Of a stretch of DNA of 64,000 nt, positions 59,458-64,000 are shown one piece after another (position 1 is the first letter of the stretch; the number at the start of each line of letters is the position of its first letter). This DNA is from Paenibacillus sp. ACRRY. Lineage in GTDB: Bacteria > Bacillota > Bacilli > Paenibacillales > Paenibacillaceae. The stretch lies in NCBI RefSeq assembly GCF_022346995.1, contig NZ_JAKRNM010000004.1, positions 482,633 through 546,632 on the forward strand. The letters run 5' to 3'. Both the position numbers and the translations under genes were made by a program. The notes beneath the pieces were generated by a model. That model was not told the origin of the DNA. It was given only the letters and a program-made list of their open reading frames with translations, and did no database searches.

Positions 59458-60375
59458 ATGAATGTGTCTATCCAAAGTGAAACAAACACTGCAGCCACAG
59501 GGGCAAACCAAATGAGTGTGGCTGTGAGACAGACGCTGAAGCAAAAGCTTGCAGCACTCGTTCCGGCATGGGAAGGCCGGGTGCTGGATGTGCCTGCACA
59601 GGGTGAGGTTCTGACAGTGCCTTGTGCGGTCGTTGCTTTCGCTGAAGAAGTACCCAAGTCTGCTTGGGCGGGGTACCGACGAATTATTAAAATCTCTCCG
59701 TACGTTCGCCCGGAAGATGGAGGAGCAGAACAGCTGGAAACCTGGTCCGCGGAGCTGGTAAAAGGACTTCATCAGGTTAGGCTGGAGGATGAGAAGGGTG
59801 CAGCGTTTACCTGTATCTATTTCGGTTCATCCGACTGCGACCGGGTGGACGCCGGATCAGGCATGATGACGCGAAGTCTGCGGTTCGGGATGTATATTCC
59901 TGAATCAACCGATGACCATACTGCTCCAGGTACACCGGATCTCTGGATGGCTGCGCTTCAAGACTGGACACAGTCAGCGCTCGGTTCCGAATGGTCCGTG
60001 TATGGCGAAGTTTGGCCTGGAGGTTATGAGACGCCTTCTGTGCTATGGCGATTGACGGGTTACAGTTCAGCTGCAGCGGGCACTTCGGCGCTGGAGATGC
60101 GAAAGCAGTGGACGGGACATGTTGTGGCTGCAAGTGAGGGAGTCACCCGTCATACCGTTACACGTCTGGTTGAACAACTGGCTGTACAGACCCGTATTGC
60201 TCTGGCGAATACAGAGGATACCCGGTACCTGACGGTGGAGGAGGTTTCAGCTGATTTGCAGGCAGGTGCCTACTTGAACGGGCAGATCCATCTGACGCTG
60301 CAGCAGCGATCTCGTCGTCCGGGGACGGATGTGCCATTGATCCGCGAGATTCATCACAGTAAGGGAATCGAATAG
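59458..60375 (+). CDS. phage tail terminator/completion-like protein, apparently duplicated
   Basis: The start at 59458 follows GAAGGGGGC. The 305-residue protein precedes YqzN and the sheath gene, the position of XkdJ/YqbJ in PBSX and skin, but it is about twice as long. It seems to hold two similar halves. Half one is LKQKLAALVPAWEGRVLDVPAQG, PCAVVAFAEEVPKSAWAGYRR. Half two is DWTQSALGSEWSVYGEVWPGGYETPSVLWRLTGY, EMRKQWTGHV. A tail-terminator role (end of sheath and tube polymerisation) is inferred from order and gpU-like pattern. The family match is weak. Confidence 0.6.
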   Translation: MNVSIQSETNTAATGANQMSVAVRQTLKQKLAALVPAWEGRVLDVPAQGEVLTVPCAVVAFAEEVPKSAWAGYRRIIKISPYVRPEDGGAEQLETWSAELVKGLHQVRLEDEKGAAFTCIYFGSSDCDRVDAGSGMMTRSLRFGMYIPESTDDHTAPGTPDLWMAALQDWTQSALGSEWSVYGEVWPGGYETPSVLWRLTGYSSAAAGTSALEMRKQWTGHVVAASEGVTRHTVTRLVEQLAVQTRIALANTEDTRYLTVEEVSADLQAGAYLNGQIHLTLQQRSRRPGTDVPLIREIHHSKGIE

Positions 60376-60444
60376 TCATGAATGGCAAGGAACCATCCCT
60401 AGGGTGGAAAAGAATGTGTAATTTAAAGATGAGGTGAAGTGGCA

Positions 60445-60645
60445 ATGGCAAGCACCGTGAAAAAAAGCAAGCCGGCAGACCCGCAATATACGCGGGCGGA
60501 ACTGATGAATCATGCGGAAGCCCTCTTTGCCGTTAAGGCAGAGGTGCTGCATGGTGCGCTGTACGAAGCAGCGCAGCAGACGTTTTCCATTGAGGAAACA
60601 CAAGTAAGAATCAACCAATTTATGAAAGCGAAGGTGAAGGGATAA
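60445..60645 (+). CDS. YqzN/YkzM-like small phage protein
   Basis: The ATG at 60445 is eight bases after GAGGTG. The 66-residue product has YTRAELMNHAEALFAVKAEVLHGAL and FSIEETQVRINQFMKAKVKG, the YqzN/YkzM pattern. In PBSX and the skin element this gene sits directly before the sheath gene, as here, where the stop overlaps the sheath start by one base. Its role is unknown. A chaperone or a regulator of sheath synthesis is possible. Confidence 0.8.
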   Translation: MASTVKKSKPADPQYTRAELMNHAEALFAVKAEVLHGALYEAAQQTFSIEETQVRINQFMKAKVKG

Positions 60646-62108
60646 TGGCAGGCGGAACATGGGAGCAAACGAATCGTCCGGTCCTTCCGGGCTTATATAT
60701 GAATTTTCAGGCGGCAGCATCTTCAGCCATTCAGGCGGGCAATCGGGGAACGGTTGTCATTCCGGTCAAGGCGAACTGGGGTCCAGTGGGAACCTTTGTG
60801 GAAGTCGGAAGCGAAGCGGCGATTGAACGTATTTTCTCCGCACATGCGCTGGAAAATGGGACAGCCTATACGTCCTTGAAGCTCGCTCTGCTGGGTGGTC
60901 CTAAGAAGTTGCTCGCCTATCGGGTAGCAGGAGCCACGGCAAAAGCAGCCAGTCTAACGATGAAAGACAGCAGCGATGCGGACGTACTACAGCTGGATGC
61001 CAAGTATCCGGGAGATCGTGCGAACGGATTCTATGTCACCATTCAGCCGGGTGTAATTGATAATACGAAGCATGAAGTGCGTCTGTTTGAAGGGAACCGG
61101 ATGCTGTATGCACTCCTGACCGCAGATATCTCGGCAGTATCTCTAGCCAAACAGATCAATGAGGATGAGCGCAATGAGTGGGTAACGGCTCAAGCGATTG
61201 GTGATGGTACGGGTGTGGTTGCGACCGTGTCGGGTGCGGCTTTCAAAGGTGGTTCCAGCGGTAACGATGATCTGACCAACGCGGAATATATTGCGGTTCA
61301 GGGTGCACTGGAAGGCGAGCAATTCGACGTATTGGCACTGGATCATGCGGCCGATGCGCCTATGTTGGCAAGCTTCGCGGCCTGGGTAAAGCGTGTGCGT
61401 AGCGAAGGAAAACCGGTGATGGCCGTATTTGGCGGTTCGATCGCAGATGATACATCTGCAACCGCTGCACAGAAGGCAGCCGCCCGTTCACTGACATTGA
61501 ATCACGAAGGTGTGATCAATGTGGGTACCGGTGTGCGTCTAGGGGATGCGTACTACAGTTCGGCGGAAACATCCGCTTATGTCGCGGGTCTCATCGCTGG
61601 ACAACGTCTGAATGAATCCACAACGTATGCACCTACTCCGTTCGATGACGTCACTCGTCGCTGGACTCGTGCGGAACAGGAGCAGGCAGTACAGAATGGC
61701 GTATTTATTTTCTTCCATGATGGCCGCCAGGTGAAGGCGCTTCGCGGTGTAAACACACTCGTGACTCCTGCTGCCGGACAAAATAACGCATGGAAAAAAA
61801 TCCGTTCCATTCGTGTGATGGATGCGATTAACACAGACTTGCAGCGTTCTGCGGAAGATACGTATATCGGGAAAGTAAACAATACCGAGGAGGGTCGCCA
61901 GGCGCTGATCGGTGCAATGAAGACCTATCTTGCGCTGCTCGCACAGAGTAATGTGATTGAGGCTGAGGGATATGATGTCATTCTCGACCCAGCCTATTAT
62001 GGTGCAGCCCCGATCCTGAAACCGGAGGCTGATCAGGTATTCCTGCAATGGAATGTGAAGCTGACCGATGTGATGGAGCAGTTGTTTGGTACATTTTACG
62101 TGCAATAA
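60645..62108 (+). CDS. contractile tail sheath protein, XkdK-like
   Basis: This 487-residue protein is the sheath of a contractile tail. N-terminal RPVLPGLYMNFQAAASSAIQAGNRGTVVIPVKANWGPVGTFVEVGS is the sheath family start. Insert domains follow, and the conserved C-terminal core contains RVMDAINTDLQRSAEDTYIGKVNNTEEGRQALIGAMKTYLALLAQS. Size and order match XkdK/YqbK. It implies a myovirus-type or R-type tailocin particle. It is translationally coupled to the preceding small gene. Confidence 0.93.
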   Translation: MAGGTWEQTNRPVLPGLYMNFQAAASSAIQAGNRGTVVIPVKANWGPVGTFVEVGSEAAIERIFSAHALENGTAYTSLKLALLGGPKKLLAYRVAGATAKAASLTMKDSSDADVLQLDAKYPGDRANGFYVTIQPGVIDNTKHEVRLFEGNRMLYALLTADISAVSLAKQINEDERNEWVTAQAIGDGTGVVATVSGAAFKGGSSGNDDLTNAEYIAVQGALEGEQFDVLALDHAADAPMLASFAAWVKRVRSEGKPVMAVFGGSIADDTSATAAQKAAARSLTLNHEGVINVGTGVRLGDAYYSSAETSAYVAGLIAGQRLNESTTYAPTPFDDVTRRWTRAEQEQAVQNGVFIFFHDGRQVKALRGVNTLVTPAAGQNNAWKKIRSIRVMDAINTDLQRSAEDTYIGKVNNTEEGRQALIGAMKTYLALLAQSNVIEAEGYDVILDPAYYGAAPILKPEADQVFLQWNVKLTDVMEQLFGTFYVQ

Positions 62109-62201
62109 GTAGTGTAGAAGAGCAGGGCGAGAGCTTTGCTTAGTTTAGTTATGAGTTAAATTTGTTTTTTCATTTGAAAAGATCCCAAGGAGGAATTGTA
62201 C

Positions 62202-62609
62202 ATGTTGGATGCATCAAGAGTTATTCTCGGTACCCATGGTCAGCTGCATATGGATGGGGTGTGGCAGACGAATATTAACAAGCTGGAAGCCAGTGTGGAG
62301 ATTGAAAAACGTGAGCTGAATCTGGTCGGCAATGACTGGAAAGTTCACAAAAATGGTGCGAAAAAAGGAACAGGCACCATGACAGGTTACAAGGTTACTT
62401 CCGACATGATCCAGCGCGGGTTCACCAAGTTCCAAATCATCTCAAAGCTGGACGATCCAGAATCGTATGGACACGAGAGTGTTCTGCTGAAGGGCTGCAT
62501 GGTGGACAAAATCCAGCTCGCAAACTGGACAGCGGGTGAGGAAGTACCGGAGGAAACGGGCTTTACGTTTGAAGGGTTTGAATTGTTGAATCCGATTGTT
62601 GCCAACTAA
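62202..62609 (+). CDS. phage tail tube protein, XkdM-like
   Basis: The ATG at 62202 with AAGGAGG upstream gives 135 residues. LDASRVILGTHGQLHMDGVWQTNINKLEASVEIEKRELNLVGNDWKVHKNG is the XkdM/YqbM core. KKGTGTMTGYKVTSDMIQRGF and GFTFEGFELLNPI complete the fold. It forms the inner tube polymerised under the sheath. It lies 93 bases after the sheath gene, as in PBSX. Confidence 0.92.
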   Translation: MLDASRVILGTHGQLHMDGVWQTNINKLEASVEIEKRELNLVGNDWKVHKNGAKKGTGTMTGYKVTSDMIQRGFTKFQIISKLDDPESYGHESVLLKGCMVDKIQLANWTAGEEVPEETGFTFEGFELLNPIVAN

Positions 62610-62774
62610 GATTTGGACAGAATCTATAATGAAATTTGTCTGATCGAGCAGATGAGCAAGTTAACTTTACAAGATAGGGACACACATCCAGGCTGAGAGA
62701 ATCTCAGTCTATTTGTTGTCCCTAATTGTTGAGATGAGTTACCCAATTGTGAAATGAGAAGGAGATTGCGCTTT

Positions 62775-63209
62775 ATGAGTATGAATGAAAATATGTCCGA
62801 AGAACAGATTTTGGATCAGCTGTTTGAAGCGGCAGAACGTTTGCCGGAAGAGAATGTGCGCATTCAGCGCCTGGATCTGCTGTTGACCCTGCGTGGACTG
62901 ACCTCCTCCAAAGTGGATCAGATCCGCGAACGCTGTACCATCCGAAAAACGACCAAGGGCCGTACCGAGGAGAAGGTAGATACAGAAACCTTTAACGCAC
63001 TGCTGATCTCCGAAGCCACGGTGAAAATGAATGTCCGCGGTCTGGAACTGTCCGGATGGGGAGATAACCGTATCACAGGCCGCATGAAGCTGTCTGGTGG
63101 AGAACAGGCAGTTCGCCGCATGCTGCTTGCGGGTGAACTGGATGCCGTAGGCGACAAGGTGCTGGAGCTATCCGGCTTCGGTGTGGAGATTGAAGACCTA
63201 AAAAACTGA
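62775..63209 (+). CDS. tail assembly chaperone, XkdN-like, with -1 frameshift site
   Basis: The ATG at 62775 gives 144 residues (AAGGAG upstream at slightly long spacing). It is an acidic helical protein with NMSEEQILDQLFEAAERLPEENVRIQRLDLLLTLRGLTSSKVDQIRERCT, as in XkdN/YqbN. Tail chaperones bind the tape measure. The last sense codons contain A-AAA-AAC in frame directly before TGA, the best-known -1 slippery heptamer. The -1 frame runs on for 51 codons to 63358. So a short form and a frameshifted long form are both expected, as in lambda gpG/gpGT. Confidence 0.85.
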   Translation: MSMNENMSEEQILDQLFEAAERLPEENVRIQRLDLLLTLRGLTSSKVDQIRERCTIRKTTKGRTEEKVDTETFNALLISEATVKMNVRGLELSGWGDNRITGRMKLSGGEQAVRRMLLAGELDAVGDKVLELSGFGVEIEDLKN

Positions 63210-63358
63210 TTCACTCCGGCGGGATGACCACGTTCCTGTATCACATGTGGGTTCGTCACCATCTTCGTCCCGGAGAGTTTTGGGCTTTACCACGAGGCGA
63301 ACGCTCGCTGTTGATTGCGTTCTCGGAAGAGGAATTAGAAGGTGCTCTAGAAGAATAA
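63206..63358 (+). CDS. frameshift extension of the tail chaperone (T-like domain)
   Basis: After a -1 slip on A-AAA-AAC (63200-63206) the ribosome would read LIHSGGMTTFLYHMWVRHHL, then PGEFWALPRGERSLLIAFS and EEELEGALEE, to the stop at 63358. A Trp/Arg-rich start and an acidic end are usual for such extensions. The frame also has its own ATG at 63224 but no good ribosome site, which supports expression by frameshift. It lies directly before the probable tape measure gene, as in other tail clusters. Confidence 0.7.
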   Translation: MIHSGGMTTFLYHMWVRHHLRPGEFWALPRGERSLLIAFSEEELEGALEE

Positions 63359-63380
63359 AGGCCAATGGAGGTGATCTAGT

Positions 63381-64000
63381 TTGTTTGAAAATATAGTTAG
63401 TGATGGTATTAAATCATTTAGCAGGTTGAGGAATTATATGGGGAAATCCAATAAAAAGAAAGTTTTTAGCTCACCTGCTATAAGTACAATTCATAAAATT
63501 GTTTCTAAGAATACGAAATTTAAAAATGATAATACAATGAGTAAAATTAATAAATCTAATTTTATAAAAAAAAATAAAAATTTAGTCAAACTTATTAAAG
63601 GAACAGGTTTATTAATAGCTACTGCGGCAAATCAAAAAAGTTATTATAATGGATATAATTGGAATAAAAAAGCTAAAAACAAAGACTCATGGATTGAAAA
63701 CAATGCAAAGTGGCTGTGGAAGAAGGGGGTATCGGTAAAGGATGCTGCATTCTCCGGGATAGGCAACAATGCAAAGTGGCTGTGGAAGAAGGGGGTATCG
63801 GTTAAAGATGCTGTATTCTCCGGGATAGGCAACAATGCAAAGTGGCTGTGGAAGAAGGGGGTATCGGTAAAGGATGCTACATTCTCCGGGATAGGCAACA
63901 ATGCAAAGTGGCTGTGGAAGAAGGGGGTATCGGTAAAGGATGCTGCATTCTCCGGGATAGGCAACAATGCAAAGTGGCTGTGGAAGAAGGGGGTATCGGT
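63381..64000 (+). CDS. probable tail tape measure protein, repeat-rich, 3' truncated by the window
   Basis: A TTG start after GGAGGTGA (six bases spacing) opens a frame to the window edge, 206 codons so far. The first ~105 residues are Lys/Asn/Ile-rich and encoded by very AT-rich DNA with AAA, AAT and ATA codons, unlike the neighbours. From codon 107 on, a 22-residue unit repeats: NNAKWLWKKGV plus SVKDAAFSGIG. Each half is 11 residues, with Trp in the first and Phe in the second, like the 11-residue Trp/Phe repeats of tape measures. Position after the chaperone also fits. The AT-rich start is unlike XkdO, so a cargo or toxin-like protein cannot be excluded. Confidence 0.6.
   Translation, partial: MFENIVSDGIKSFSRLRNYMGKSNKKKVFSSPAISTIHKIVSKNTKFKNDNTMSKINKSNFIKKNKNLVKLIKGTGLLIATAANQKSYYNGYNWNKKAKNKDSWIENNAKWLWKKGVSVKDAAFSGIGNNAKWLWKKGVSVKDAVFSGIGNNAKWLWKKGVSVKDATFSGIGNNAKWLWKKGVSVKDAAFSGIGNNAKWLWKKGVS
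63699..64000 (+). repeat. 66-bp tandem repeat array, at least 4.6 units
   Basis: Units begin at 63699, 63765, 63831, 63897 and 63963 and run past the window end. Copies 1 and 4 are identical; copy 2 changes GTAAAGG to GTTAAAG and GCTGCA to GCTGTA, and copy 3 has GCTACA. All lie in frame in the probable tape measure gene and encode 22 residues each. Near identity points to recent expansion. Confidence 0.95.

Noticed and set aside
63644..63967. Long minus-strand frame of repeated PIPEN-SFTDTPFFHSHFALL units
   Set aside because: It is the antisense shadow of the in-frame 66-bp repeats of the plus-strand gene, has no start site with a ribosome site, and ends with the array.
63699..64000. CRISPR-like regular repeats
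   Set aside because: The units are contiguous 66-bp tandem copies with no unique spacers and encode protein in frame.

Overview
The window looks like a chromosomal segment of a Paenibacillus-type Firmicute. The evidence is strong AGGAGG-type ribosome binding sites, many TTG starts, a proS T-box, queuosine genes in Bacillus order, LCP, YqkE and EcsC proteins, SLH-domain and copper-amine-oxidase 'stalk' secreted proteins, and plant-polysaccharide enzymes (GH51, GH43) with their regulators. Base composition is near 50% G+C, apart from a strikingly AT-rich gene at the right end. No rRNA, tRNA, CRISPR array or transposase gene was found.

Layout. 0-12 kb: tail of a chemotaxis receptor, secreted proteins, a ring-cleaving dioxygenase with an MhqR-like operator, an SDR, a cyclophilin lipoprotein, an MFS exporter, small acidic or membrane proteins, and a 7TM sensor kinase resembling sporulation kinases. 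12.1-13.4 kb: a two-gene unit pairing a class I isoprenoid-synthase-like protein with a nitrile-hydratase-leader (NHLP) RiPP-like precursor; this is the most novel-looking locus. 13.6-24.4 kb: envelope functions (acyltransferase, LCP, PAP2, NlpC/P60), a chemotaxis receptor, and the GH51 arabinofuranosidase with a divergent ArsR-like regulator. 24.5-28.7 kb: a heterodimeric BmrCD-like ABC exporter with an attenuator-like leader. 29-36.7 kb: SLH protein, GH43 xylosidase plus solute-binding lipoprotein under a likely cre site and a divergent AraC regulator, EcsC, and a fosmidomycin-resistance-like MFS protein. 37-39.9 kb: queC-queD-queE-queF behind a preQ1 riboswitch with an unusual insertion. 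40-49 kb: AIM24, coiled-coil protein, WYL regulator, exonuclease, T-box-proS, and a LysM-anchored 5'-nucleotidase.

49.2-64 kb: a phage-tail-like (PBSX/skin-type, contractile) module. It has an ImmA/IrrE protease and XRE repressor, an ArpU-family late regulator, and then tail terminator-like protein, YqzN/YkzM, sheath (XkdK), tube (XkdM), tail chaperone (XkdN) with a textbook -1 frameshift site, and the start of a repeat-rich probable tape measure. No terminase, portal or capsid gene lies between regulators and tail genes. Instead about 8 kb of host-like genes sit there (NarL-type two-component system, flavin reductase, two VOC proteins, an unknown protein, DUF4127). The interval is bracketed by two families of diverged repeats: a ~112-nt element with compensatory stem changes (R1), and a ~107-nt 3'-end/terminator element (R2). 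This suggests a tailocin-like locus with cargo, or one split by insertion.

All calls come from reading sequence by eye. Family names rest on recognised motifs; no database search was run.
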